From: CAVSEK01 sp963726975
GTDB taxonomy: Bacteria > Actinomycetota > Actinomycetes > Mycobacteriales > SCTD01
DNA length: 64,000 nt
Direction of reading: 5' to 3'
NCBI GenBank assembly: GCA_963726975.1
Contig: CAVSEK010000013.1
Location: 868,001 to 932,000 of the forward strand
Shown: positions 54,478-64,000 of the stretch, in pieces
Layout: each line of letters begins with the position of its first letter
Position numbering within the stretch: position 1 is the stretch's first letter
The notes under the pieces: generated by a model
What the model was told of the DNA's origin: nothing
Database searches by the model: none
Seen by the model: only the letters and a program-made list of their open reading frames with translations
Made by a program: the position numbers and the translations under genes

Positions 54478-55568
54478 AGCGCACCCGGCTGGGCACGAAG
54501 GGCGGGCGCACGACCCGCACCCGCGACGTGCGGCCGCGCACGTCGACCGTCAGCTCGTCGCCCTCGGCGGTGCCGCGCTCCAGCAGGGCCAGGGCGATCC
54601 CGACGCGCCGGGTCGGCGAGAACGTGCCGCTGGTGACCTCGCCGACGACCCGGCCGTCCCGGGAGACCAGCATGTGCGCGCGCGGGATGCCGCGGTCGAG
54701 CGCCTCGAGGCCCCACAGCGAGCGCGCCGCTCCCTCGGACCGCTCGCGGAGCAGCACGTCGCGACCCCAGAACGCGGGCTTGTCCCAGCCGACCGCCCAC
54801 GTCGCGCGCGCCTGCACCGGCGTGATCTGCAGCGACAGGTCCTGCCCGTGCAGCGGGTAGCCCATCTCGGTCCGCAACGTGTCGCGTGCCCCGAGCCCGC
54901 ACGGCGCCGCACCGGCCGCGAGCACGGCGTCCCAGAGCTCGCCCGCCTCGTCCCAGCGCGGCAGCAGCTCGTAGCCGCGCTCGCCCGTGTAGCCGGTCCG
55001 GCACACCACGACCGGCTGGCCGCGCCAGTGCGCGCCGGCGAAGCTCATGTAGTCGTGGTCCGTCGGCAGCCCGAGCTCCTCGACGACCCGGGGGCTGTCC
55101 GGCCCCTGCACGGCGAGCACGGCCATCGAGCGGTGCAGGTCCTCGACCTCGATGCCTCCCGGCGCGTCCTGGGCGAGCAGCCCGACGACCGCGGACGTGT
55201 TGGCCGCGTTCGGGATGAGGAAGACCTCCTCCTCGCCGCGGACGTAGGCGATGAGGTCGTCCACGACGCCGCCGGTCCGGTCGTCCAGGCACAGCGTGTA
55301 CTGCGCCTGTCCGGTGCCGACCCTGCGCAGGTCGTTGGTGAGCCGGGCGTTCACGAAGTCCAGCGCCGTGACCCCGTCCGGTGCGGCCGCGCACGACCCC
55401 CTTGCCGAGGTGGCTGACGTCGAAGACGCCCACCCGCTCCCGGACCGCCGCGTGCTCCTCCAGCACCCCCGCGTACTGGATGGGCATGTCCCAGCCGCCG
55501 AAGTCGCCGGTGCGCGCGCCGAGCGCGACGTGCCGGTCGTACAGGGGGCTGCGCTGCAGGTCGGCCAT
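54476..55568 (-). CDS. gcvT: Glycine cleavage T-like aminomethyltransferase (one frameshift)
   Basis: About 364 residues from ATG 55568. MADLQRSPLYDRHVALGARTG, GWDMPIQY, VFDVSHLGKGVVRG, then after a one-base break near 55385 FVNARLTNDLRRVGTGQAQYTLCLDD, VVCRTGYTGERGYELL, ARDTLRTEMGYPLHGQDL and VGEVTSGTFSPTRRVGIALALLE. Folate-binding GcvT fold; with GcvH and GcvP it cleaves glycine, though neither is nearby. TAGGTT lies 7 bases before the start. Confidence 0.88.
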
Positions 55569-55575
55569 GCGCCGC

Positions 55576-55581
55576 AACCTA
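55576..55581 (-). promoter_or_regulatory. Probable -10 element (TAGGTT) for leaderless gcvT
   Basis: On the minus strand TAGGTT is followed by seven bases, then ATG 55568. Confidence 0.5.
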
Positions 55582-55635
55582 CCGAGCGGCCGGGCACGAC
55601 CGCCCGTACGGGCGAGCGGGTGCGAGGCTGGGCCG

Positions 55636-56177
55636 GTGCCGCCTCCCGCTCCCCGCTGCGTCGTCGTGATGGGCGTGTCGGGCTCCGGCAAGACGACGGT
55701 CGCCCGGGGCGTCGCGGAAGCGCTGGGCTGGCCCTACCGCGAGGGCGACGACCTGCACCCGCCGGCCAACGTCGCGAAGATGGCGGCCGGCACACCGCTG
55801 ACCGACGCCGACCGGGAGCCCTGGCTGCGGCGGGTCGCCGAGGTGATCGGTGCGGCCGAGGCCGAGGGCGAGGGCCTCGTGCTCACCTGCTCCGCGCTGC
55901 GGCACCGCTACCGCGACGTGCTGCGCGACGGGCACCCGTCGGTGTGGTTCGCCCACGTGGCGCCCGACGCCCAGGTGCTGCGCGACCGGCTCGCCCGGCG
56001 GCGCGGCCACTTCATGCCGGCGTCGCTGCTGGACAGCCAGCTCGCCACGCTCGAACCCCTGGGACCCGACGAGCCGGGGACGGCGGTCGACAGCGCCGGC
56101 GGTCCGGAGCAGGTGGTCGCCGCGGTGCTCACCGCCCTCCGGGGCGACACGGGGTCGCCCTCGAGTCGGCCGGGTGA
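55636..56177 (+). CDS. Gluconokinase (stop displaced by a probable frameshift)
   Basis: About 178 residues from GTG 55636. CVVVMGVSGSGKTTVARGVAEALG is the P-loop, YREGDDLHPPANVAKMAAGTPLTDADREPWL the gluconate-binding signature, and LTCSALRHRYRDVLR and ARRRGHFMPASLLDSQLATLE complete GntK. The frame has no stop where the family ends; TGA 56175, which overlaps the pepA GTG as GTGA, is out of frame by one base, so I take a base change near 56150. Confidence 0.85.
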
Positions 56178-57660
56178 CCACACTCGCGCTGTCCTCCTCC
56201 TCCGCCGCCACCGTGCGCGCGGACGCCGTCGTCGTCGGCGTCGCCCAGGGCCCGCGCGGCCCGGTCCTGGTCCCGGGCGGCGAGAGCGTCGCCGACGCGT
56301 TCGGCAAGGGGCTGCTCCCGGCGCTGACCGGGCTGGGCGCGACCGGCAGGGCCGGCGAGGTCACCCGCATGGCCACCCTGGGGGTGCTCAAGGCACCGGT
56401 GCTCGTCGCCGTCGGGCTCGGCCCGGTCGCCAAGACCTACGACGACGAGGCCGTCCGCCGGGCGACCGGCGCGGCGGTGCGCGCCCTCGCGGGCACGGGG
56501 AAGGTCGCGCTCGCCCTGTCCCTGACGGGGGCGGTGCGGCCGGTCGCCGAGGGCGCGCTGCTCGGCGCGTACGCCTTCACGGCCTTCCGCTCGGCCGCGT
56601 CCGCCGCGGAGGTCCGCTCGCCGGTGGAGCAGGTCTCGCTGCTCGTCACGAGCACCCGGGACGCCGACGCCAAGGCCGCCGTGTCGCGCGCGGAGGTCGT
56701 CTGCGAGGCGGTGCTCCTGGCCCGCGACCTCGTCAACACGCCCCCGTCGCACCTGCACCCCGCCGAGCTCGCGGAGGTGGCCCGCACCCGGTGCACCGCA
56801 CTCGGGCTGGACGTCGAGGTGCTCGACGAGAAGGCCCTCAGGAAGGGCGCCTTCGGGGGCGTGCTCGGGGTCGGGCAGGGTTCGGTGCACCCGCCGCGCA
56901 TGGTGCACGTGTCCTACCGCGGCGGCGGTCCCAAGGTCGCCCTGGTCGGCAAGGGCATCACCTTCGACTCCGGTGGCCTGTCGCTCAAGCCGGCCGCGGC
57001 CATGGAGGACATGAAGTCCGACATGGGGGGTGCCGCGGCCGTCCTGGCCACCATGACCGCGGTGGCGCAGCTCGGGCTGGCCGTCGACGTCGACGCCTGG
57101 ATCCCCATGGCGGAGAACATGCCGAGCGGGACGGCGATCCGCCCCTCCGACGTCCTCACCCTGCGCGGCGGCACCCGGGTCGAGGTGAACAACACCGACG
57201 CCGAGGGACGCCTCATCCTCGCCGACGCCATCGCCCGTGCGGGGGAGGACTCCCCCGAGGTGCTGCTCGACGTCGCGACGCTCACCGGCGCGCAGCTCGT
57301 CGCCCTCGGCGCGCGCACCGCAGGCGTCATGGGCAACGACGACGCCCTCCGCAGCTCGGTCGTCGCCGCGGCGGGCCGGGCGGGCGAGGCCATGTGGGGC
57401 ATGCCGCTGCCCCCGAGCTGCGCAAGGGCCTGGACTCCGAGGTCGCCGACATGCTCAACAGCGGTCCGCGCGAGGGCGGCATGCTCACCGCCGGCCTGTT
57501 CCTCCAGGACTTCGTCCCCGAGGGCGTCCGCTGGGCGCACGTCGACATCGCCGGGCCCGCCTACAACACCGGCACCGCGTACGGCTACACCCCCAAGGGC
57601 GGGACGGGCGCGGCGGTGCGCACCTTCGTGCAGGTGCTCGAGGAGCTCGCCGCCGGCTGA
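56174..57660 (+). CDS. pepA: Leucyl aminopeptidase (M17; one frameshift)
   Basis: About 495 residues from GTG 56174. KVALVGKGITFDSGGLSLKP, MEDMKSDMGGAAAV, VNNTDAEGRLILADAI (the M17 signature) and LLDVATLTGAQLVALG carry the two-metal site. A missing base near 57415 after GMPLPP shifts the frame; the remainder (ELRKGLDSEVADMLNSGPREGGMLTAGLFL) ends at TGA 57660. Cytosolic aminopeptidase. Confidence 0.92.
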
Positions 57661-57769
57661 CCACGTCCGGCACCGGGACCCTCGCACCTGATCGCCTCAC
57701 CCGTACGGCCCTGCGAGCCGCAGGCGCGAGCGCCGACAGGACGAGGAGTCCCGCCGACCGGAGGTCCCC

Positions 57770-58593
57770 GTGCCCGCTCCCCTGCTCGCCCTGCTCGCGC
57801 TCAAGGCCAAGCTCACCAGTGCCGCCGTGGTCGGGACGGTGCTCGCGACCGCCACCGTGGGCGGCTCGGCCGTCGCCCTCGCGGCCGTCTCCTCGCCGGC
57901 ACCGCAGCCGGTCGCCACGGCTGCCCAGGACGACGCGGCGGAGCCACCGGTCGCTCCGCTCGAGGGGGACCCGGCTGCCGCGCCGGTCGGTGCCGAGAGT
58001 GCCGACGACGACACCCCGGCCGACGGCGGGGACGCCCTCGACGACCCTGCCGGCGAGCCCGGCGACGACTCCGGCGACGACCTGCCGACGAGCCCGGCGG
58101 GGACACGCCTGCCGACCCCGCGTCCGACGGGGCGGGCTGCACCGGCAACCACGGACAGCACGTGTCGTCGGTCGCCCGGGCCGGGGGCGACGTCCGTACG
58201 GCCGCGCACGACGACTGCGGCAAGGGGGCCGGGCACGACGCCACCGGCAGGACAGACCGAGACACCGACAACACCGGCAAGGCCGCCGACGACGCCGACG
58301 CCGACGAGCAGGGGCACGGCAAGCAGCCGGGGGCCGCGCCGTCGGGTCCCCCCGCGCCCGGCGGGGGGACCTCGGGCAAGAAGGCCCCCGGCACGAAGGC
58401 ACCCGGCACGACCTCCGGCACGAAGACCGCCGAGCCGGCCCGGTCCGGGGCGTCGTCGGGCGGCGGGACGCGCAAGCACGCCGCCGAGGCACCGGCCGCA
58501 CCGGCCGGGTCGCAGGGGGGCGACCGCACCTCGGGCGGGCACGGCGGCGGGGACGGCCGCGGGGGTCGCGGCGACGGGGGGTCGAAGGGCTAG
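57770..58593 (+). CDS. Low-complexity secreted or membrane-attached protein (frameshifted)
   Basis: About 274 residues from GTG 57770. An N-terminal hydrophobic region (AAVVGTVLATATVGGSAVALAAV) is followed by long acidic, then Gly/Ser/Thr/Lys-rich low-complexity sequence. A break near 58100 joins GDDSGDDLPTSPAG to a second part with SSVARAGGDVRTAAHDDCGKG and KKAPGTKAPGTTSGTK. The pattern resembles cell-wall-spanning tails. No function recognised. Confidence 0.5.
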
Positions 58594-58719
58594 CCGGACA
58601 GCAGGGGACGCCGCCCGCGGGAATGCCGCGGGGCCGATGGCGACCTGTACTCCTCAGGTGGGAACATGACCCGGGCGCCGTCACGAGCAGCGCCCGCCGG
58701 ACCTGCGGAGGAGCACGCC

Positions 58720-60096
58720 GTGACTGAGACCCAGCCCGTCGACCTCGTCGTCCTCGGCGGCGGCAGCGGGGGCTACGCCGCCGCCCTGCGCGCCGCCGAG
58801 CTCGGGATGAGCGTCGTGATGGTCGAGAAGGACAAGGTCGGCGGCACCTGCCTGCACCGCGGCTGCATCCCGACCAAGGCGCTGCTGCACTCCGCCGAGA
58901 TCGTCGACACGTTCAAGGACTCCAGCCAGTTCGGCGTCCTCGGCTCGTTCGACAAGGTCGACATGGCGGGCGTCAACGCCTACAAGTCCAAGGTCGTCGA
59001 GGGGCTGTTCAAGGGCCTCACCGGTCTGGTCAAGAGCCGCAAGATCGAGGTCGTCCAGGGCACCGGCCGGCTGGTCTCCCCCACCGCCGTCGAGGTCGAC
59101 GGGCGCACGGTCGAGGCCGGCCACGTCCTGCTCGCCACCGGCTCGGTGCCCCGCTCGCTGCCCGGCCTGGAGATCGACCACGAGCGGGTCATCACCAGCG
59201 ACGACGCGCTCGGGCTCGAGACGATCCCGGGCTCGGTGGTCGTGCTCGGCGCCGGCGCGATCGGCTGCGAGTTCGCGTCGGTGTGGAGCTCGTTCGGCGC
59301 CGAGGTGACCATCGTCGAGGCGCTGCCGCACCTCGTGCCCCTGGAGGAGGAGAGCAGCAGCAAGCTGCTCGAGCGGGCCTTCCGCAAGCACGGCATCAAG
59401 CAGGAGCTCGGCGCCCGGTTCGAGAAGGTCGAGCCGACCGAGCAGGGCGTCCGGGTCAGCCTCGAGGGCGGCAAGACGATCGAGGCCGAGCTGCTGCTCG
59501 TCGCCATCGGCCGGGGTCCGGTCAGCAAGGACCTGGGCTACGAGCAGGCCGGCGTCGAGATGGAGCGCGGCTTCGTCAAGGTCGACGCGTACTGCCAGAC
59601 GAACATCCCGACCATCAGCGCCGTCGGCGACCTCATCCCGACGCTGCAGCTCGCCCACGTCGGCTTCGCCGAGGGCATCCTCGTCGCGGAGCGGCTCGCC
59701 GGGCTGCCCGTCGCCCCGATCGACTACGACGGCGTCCCCCGGGTCACCTACTCGCACCCGGAGGTGGCCTCCGTCGGGCTGACCCGCAAGGTCGCCGAGG
59801 AGCGCGGCTACGAGGTGGTCGAGGCGACGTACGACCTCGCCGGCAACGGGAAGGCCCGCATCCTGGGCACGTCCGGCGCCGTGAAGGTGCTGGCGAGCAA
59901 GGACGGCCCGGTGATCGGCGTGCACATGGTCGGCGAGCGGGTCGGCGAGCTCATCGCCGAGGCGCAGCTCATCACCAACTGGGAGGCGCTGCCGAGCGAG
60001 GTCGCGCAGCTCATCCACCCGCACCCGACGATGTCCGAGGCCGTCGGCGAGGCCCACCTCGCCCTGGCCGGCAAGCCGCTGCACAGCCACGCCTGA
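58720..60096 (+). CDS. lpdA: Dihydrolipoyl dehydrogenase
   Basis: 458 residues from GTG 58720, 5 bases after GGAGGAGC. LVVLGGGSGGYAAALRAAELG (FAD), GGTCLHRGCIPTKALL (redox-active Cys pair), VVVLGAGAIGCEFASVWSSFG (NAD), and the C-terminal HPHPTMSEAVGEA (catalytic His-Glu) identify E3. It reoxidises lipoamide for the 2-oxoacid dehydrogenases. Upstream of sucB in an operon. Confidence 0.95.
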   Translation: MTETQPVDLVVLGGGSGGYAAALRAAELGMSVVMVEKDKVGGTCLHRGCIPTKALLHSAEIVDTFKDSSQFGVLGSFDKVDMAGVNAYKSKVVEGLFKGLTGLVKSRKIEVVQGTGRLVSPTAVEVDGRTVEAGHVLLATGSVPRSLPGLEIDHERVITSDDALGLETIPGSVVVLGAGAIGCEFASVWSSFGAEVTIVEALPHLVPLEEESSSKLLERAFRKHGIKQELGARFEKVEPTEQGVRVSLEGGKTIEAELLLVAIGRGPVSKDLGYEQAGVEMERGFVKVDAYCQTNIPTISAVGDLIPTLQLAHVGFAEGILVAERLAGLPVAPIDYDGVPRVTYSHPEVASVGLTRKVAEERGYEVVEATYDLAGNGKARILGTSGAVKVLASKDGPVIGVHMVGERVGELIAEAQLITNWEALPSEVAQLIHPHPTMSEAVGEAHLALAGKPLHSHA

Positions 60097-60150
60097 CCGA
60101 CCGCCGACCGCACCCCGCTGACCGCACCCCCTGAGGAGCCCACACCCACC

Positions 60151-61621
<1,471 letters not shown>

Positions 61622-61632
61622 TCCGCCACCCT

Positions 61633-61673
61633 CCCGCAGGGCCCGCCGCTCCCGGAGCGGCGGGCCCTGCGGG
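61633..61673 (+). terminator. Terminator hairpin downstream of sucB
   Basis: CCCGCAGGGCCCGCCGCTCC pairs perfectly with GGAGCGGCGGGCCCTGCGGG, a stem of up to 20 bp, starting 12 bases after the sucB stop. Confidence 0.85.
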
Positions 61674-61693
61674 CTTCGGGCAGGATGATCCGC

Positions 61694-62587
61694 ATGCGCA
61701 TCGCGGTCACCGGAGCGTCCGGCCTCATCGGCACGCCCCTCGTCACGGCCCTGCGGGCCGACGGGCACGACGTCGTCCGGCTCGTCCGCGGGGCGGCGTC
61801 CGCGCCCGACGAGCGCTCCTGGGACGCCCGCACGCTGGACCCCGCGGCCGTGGCCGACCGGGACGCGGTCGTGCACCTGGCCGGCGCGGGCGTCGCGGAC
61901 CACCGCTGGACCCGGTCGTACAAGCAGACCGTGCTGGACAGCCGGGTCCAGGGCACCACGGCCGTCTCCCAGGCCATCGCAGCGGCCCGGGCCGGCGGGG
62001 CGGGCCCGCAGGTGCTGCTGTCCGCCAGCGCGATCGGCTACTACGGCGACACCGGCGACCGCGTCACCGACGAGACCGGGCCCGGCGGAGAGGGCTTCCT
62101 CGCGGAGGTCTGCCGGCAGTGGGAGGCCGCGACCGCTCCCGCGGAGACCGCCGGCGCCCGGGTGGCGCACCTGCGCACCGGCATCGTGCTGTCCGGCCAG
62201 GGCGGCGCGCTCAAGAAGCAGGTGCTCGCGGCCAAGGCGTTCGCCGGGGCGCCGCTGGGCAGCGGCCGGCAGTGGTCGAGCTGGATCAGCCTGGCCGACG
62301 AGGTCGCCGCGGTGCAGCACCTGCTCGTCGCCGACGTGTCCGGCCCGGTCAACCTCGTCGGGCCGCACCCGGTGACCAACCGCGAGTTCACCCGCACGCT
62401 CAACTCCGTCGTGCACCGCCCGACGATCCCCGTGCCCGTCCCCGCGCCCGTGCTGCGCCTGGTGCTCGGCGAGTTCGCCGACGAGGGGGTGCTCATCGGA
62501 CAGCGCCTGGTGCCCGCCGTGCTGGAGCGCAGCGGCTTCGTCTTCGCCCACCCCGACCTCGAGGCGGCCCTGCGCGCCAGCCTGTGA
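61694..62587 (+). CDS. TIGR01777 family NAD-dependent epimerase-like protein
   Basis: 297 residues from ATG 61694. MRIAVTGASGLIGTPLVTALRADGH is the Rossmann dinucleotide motif. VVHLAGAGVADHRWT, LLSASAIGYYG, LRTGIVLSGQGGAL and SSWISLADEVAAVQHLL match the TIGR01777 family of extended SDR proteins, whose substrate is unknown (cell-division-associated YfcH-type). Confidence 0.93.
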   Translation: MRIAVTGASGLIGTPLVTALRADGHDVVRLVRGAASAPDERSWDARTLDPAAVADRDAVVHLAGAGVADHRWTRSYKQTVLDSRVQGTTAVSQAIAAARAGGAGPQVLLSASAIGYYGDTGDRVTDETGPGGEGFLAEVCRQWEAATAPAETAGARVAHLRTGIVLSGQGGALKKQVLAAKAFAGAPLGSGRQWSSWISLADEVAAVQHLLVADVSGPVNLVGPHPVTNREFTRTLNSVVHRPTIPVPVPAPVLRLVLGEFADEGVLIGQRLVPAVLERSGFVFAHPDLEAALRASL

Positions 62588-62591
62588 GCGG

Positions 62592-63995
62592 TCACGTCGG
62601 GGTGAGCTCCGCGATCCGCCACTGCTCCGCACCGGGCACGAGCACGACCTCGTAGGACGACGGGCCGCGGCCGGGCCGCCGCTCGACGAGCGCGCCGCCC
62701 GGGCCGAGCACCGTCGCGGGCGCCAGCCGGTCGGTGACGAGCAGCTCGACCCGCTCCGCCGTCGCCGCTCCCGGCCGGACCTCGAGCACGTCGTGCCGCA
62801 CCCCGGTGGCCGTGCGCCCGGCCGCCCCGAGCGCGCGCAGCACCGCTGCGTCGGCCTCGCGCGGCGCCGCGCCGGGGGCGTAGACGGCGTCGAGCAGGGT
62901 CGGGTCGGCCCGCGCGAACGCCTCCTCCCGCCGGGTGTCGAGCTCGGCGAGCACCGCCGCCCAGTCGACCGGCCGGTCCCGCACCGGTGGGGGGGCGGCG
63001 ACCGGCGGCGGCACCGCGAGCGGCAGGCGCCCCGCCACGGGGGCCGGGGGGTGCAGCGCCCAGACCAGGCCCGCGACGAGCAGCAGGCCGGCGACGAGGC
63101 CCGCCGCGACGACCGGCCAGCGCGGCCGGCGCGGCGCTCCGGGGTCGGGGACCGCGTCGAGCTGCGCCACGCCGGTCGTCTCGCGCAGCACCGGGGCGTC
63201 GCGCGGCGGCGTCCGCCCGTCGTGCAACCGGACCGGCTCCGGGGCGTGCGCGGCCAGCAGCGCGCTGGCGAGCGCCGCCGCCGTCGGCCGCGCCGCCGGG
63301 TCGCCGCACAGCGCGGCCTCCACGACCGCCACGAGCGCCCGGGGCACGTGCGGGGCGAGCAGCCCCAGCGGGGCCCGCTCGCCCCGCGCGGCCGCGCCCA
63401 GCACGTCGTCGACGCTCGCGCCCTCGTGCGGCGGTGACCCGCAGAGCAGGTGCGCGCACAGCGCCCCCAGTGCCCAGACGTCCGACGCCGGACCGGGGAC
63501 GGCGCCGCGGGCCACGACCGGGTCGACGTACTCGGCCGTCGCCACGACCGGCCGCCGGTCACCCTCCCGCCGGGCCGCACCGAGGTCGGACAGCAGCGGC
63601 ATCCCGTCGTCGGCGAACAGCACGTTGCGCGGGGACAGGTCGCCGTGCACCAGGCCCAGCGCGTGGGCCTCGGCGAGCGCCTCGGCCAGGGGCACGGCGA
63701 CGGTGACGACCTCACCCGGGTCGAGCACGCCGCGACGCGTCAGCAGAGCCGCCAGGGAGCCGCCACCGGCGTGGTCGAGCACGAGGACGCCGTCGACGGC
63801 CGCCCGCAGCCGCACGACGTGCGGCGTGCTCAGCGCCGACAGCGCCTCGGCCTCCCGCTGCAGCGCGGCCGGGTCGGCCCCGGTCCGCAGCCGCTTCAGC
63901 GCGACGGTCTCGCCGCTCGCCAGCTCGCGCGCCCGCCACACCTCCCCCGTCGCCCCGAAGCCGAGCATCTGCTCGACCTCGTAGCCCGCCACCAC
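62592..63995 (-). CDS. Membrane-bound serine/threonine protein kinase with extracellular domain
   Basis: 467 residues if it starts at GTG 63995; the true start could lie beyond the window. Kinase domain about 5-270: GYEVEQMLGFGATGEVWRA (P-loop), ALKRL (Lys), GLVHGDLSPRNVLF (catalytic loop, HGD instead of HRD) and LSDLGAAR (DLG for DFG). One membrane helix (WPVVAAGLVAGLLLVAGLVWAL) leads to an NTF2/SnoaL-like outer domain. Its targets are unknown. Confidence 0.85.
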   Translation of the reverse strand: MVAGYEVEQMLGFGATGEVWRARELASGETVALKRLRTGADPAALQREAEALSALSTPHVVRLRAAVDGVLVLDHAGGGSLAALLTRRGVLDPGEVVTVAVPLAEALAEAHALGLVHGDLSPRNVLFADDGMPLLSDLGAARREGDRRPVVATAEYVDPVVARGAVPGPASDVWALGALCAHLLCGSPPHEGASVDDVLGAAARGERAPLGLLAPHVPRALVAVVEAALCGDPAARPTAAALASALLAAHAPEPVRLHDGRTPPRDAPVLRETTGVAQLDAVPDPGAPRRPRWPVVAAGLVAGLLLVAGLVWALHPPAPVAGRLPLAVPPPVAAPPPVRDRPVDWAAVLAELDTRREEAFARADPTLLDAVYAPGAAPREADAAVLRALGAAGRTATGVRHDVLEVRPGAATAERVELLVTDRLAPATVLGPGGALVERRPGRGPSSYEVVLVPGAEQWRIAELTPT

Positions 63996-64000
63996 CGGTC

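Overview
The window is about 75% G+C and reads as a chromosomal segment of a free-living, high-GC, Gram-positive actinomycete (Actinomycetota). The main reasons are a SepH-type septation protein, a MacRS-type two-component pair, an actinobacterial qcrCAB/ctaCDEF respiratory locus with a diheme QcrC, DUF3043 and DUF5304 proteins, an actinobacterial c-di-AMP riboswitch, and many GTG starts with 4-nt GTGA overlaps. I see no phage, transposon, CRISPR array, rRNA or tRNA gene. Almost all bases are coding.

Layout. 1-3.3 kb: N-acetylglutaminylglutamine amide (NAGGN) osmolyte operon (amidotransferase tail, GNAT/ATP-grasp synthetase, M42 peptidase). 3.35-5.8 kb, minus: LuxR-type regulator, MacS-like kinase and a 1-acylglycerol-phosphate-type acyltransferase. 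6.0-9.0 kb, plus: carboxylesterase, a two-helix membrane protein and a TIGR00300 (LOR/SDH, ornithine-cyclodeaminase-like) enzyme. 8.99-13.5 kb, minus: nuclease/phosphatase-like protein, small Cys protein, ROK glucokinase, DUF5304, ArsA-like ATPase, SRPBCC lipid-binding-like protein and zinc-ribbon membrane protein. 13.6-15.4 kb: acyl-CoA ligase. 15.4-22.6 kb, minus: glycosyltransferase, M48 protease, HEXXH membrane protein, SepH, and an NlpC/P60 hydrolase behind a c-di-AMP riboswitch. 22.7-27.7 kb: DEDDh/GIY-YIG nuclease, YiaA-like protein, Lrp ligand-binding domain, Xi-class GST and small lipoproteins. 27.7-29.3 kb: large secreted protein. 29.5-31.4 kb: trpD and regulators. 31.5-41.8 kb: cytochrome bc1-aa3 supercomplex genes, with a BCCP-carboxyltransferase inserted between the two oxidase blocks. 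42-43.9 kb: cysteine-desulfurase-like protein, TusA and a membrane-anchored protein. 43.9-50.6 kb: PfkB kinase, ErpA, glycerate kinase, NadA, DUF3043, lipoprotein and hydrolase. 50.7-53.4 kb: cobalamin assembly (MBL-CobU fusion, short CobT, CobS). 53.5-58.6 kb: ParA-like ATPase, gcvT, gluconokinase, pepA. 58.7-61.6 kb: lpdA and sucB. The end holds a TIGR01777 epimerase and a Ser/Thr kinase.

An important caveat is that many conserved genes are split between frames by single-base changes. These are dense at 5.3-12 kb and 23.7-24.25 kb and isolated at about 45.5, 53.6, 54.0, 55.4, 56.1, 57.4, 58.1 and 60.5 kb. The pattern suggests assembly or sequencing error, so I annotate these loci as single genes with approximate breakpoints.

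The most interesting non-routine signals are: a cysteine desulfurase homologue whose PLP lysine position is threonine; a tandem 13-bp stop-start ladder between ctaG and the next gene; a 19-bp perfect inverted repeat inside a lipoprotein signal sequence; an MBL-CobU fusion beside a shortened CobT; a recurrent TANNNT box 6-7 nt before start codons, implying leaderless mRNAs; and the c-di-AMP riboswitch.
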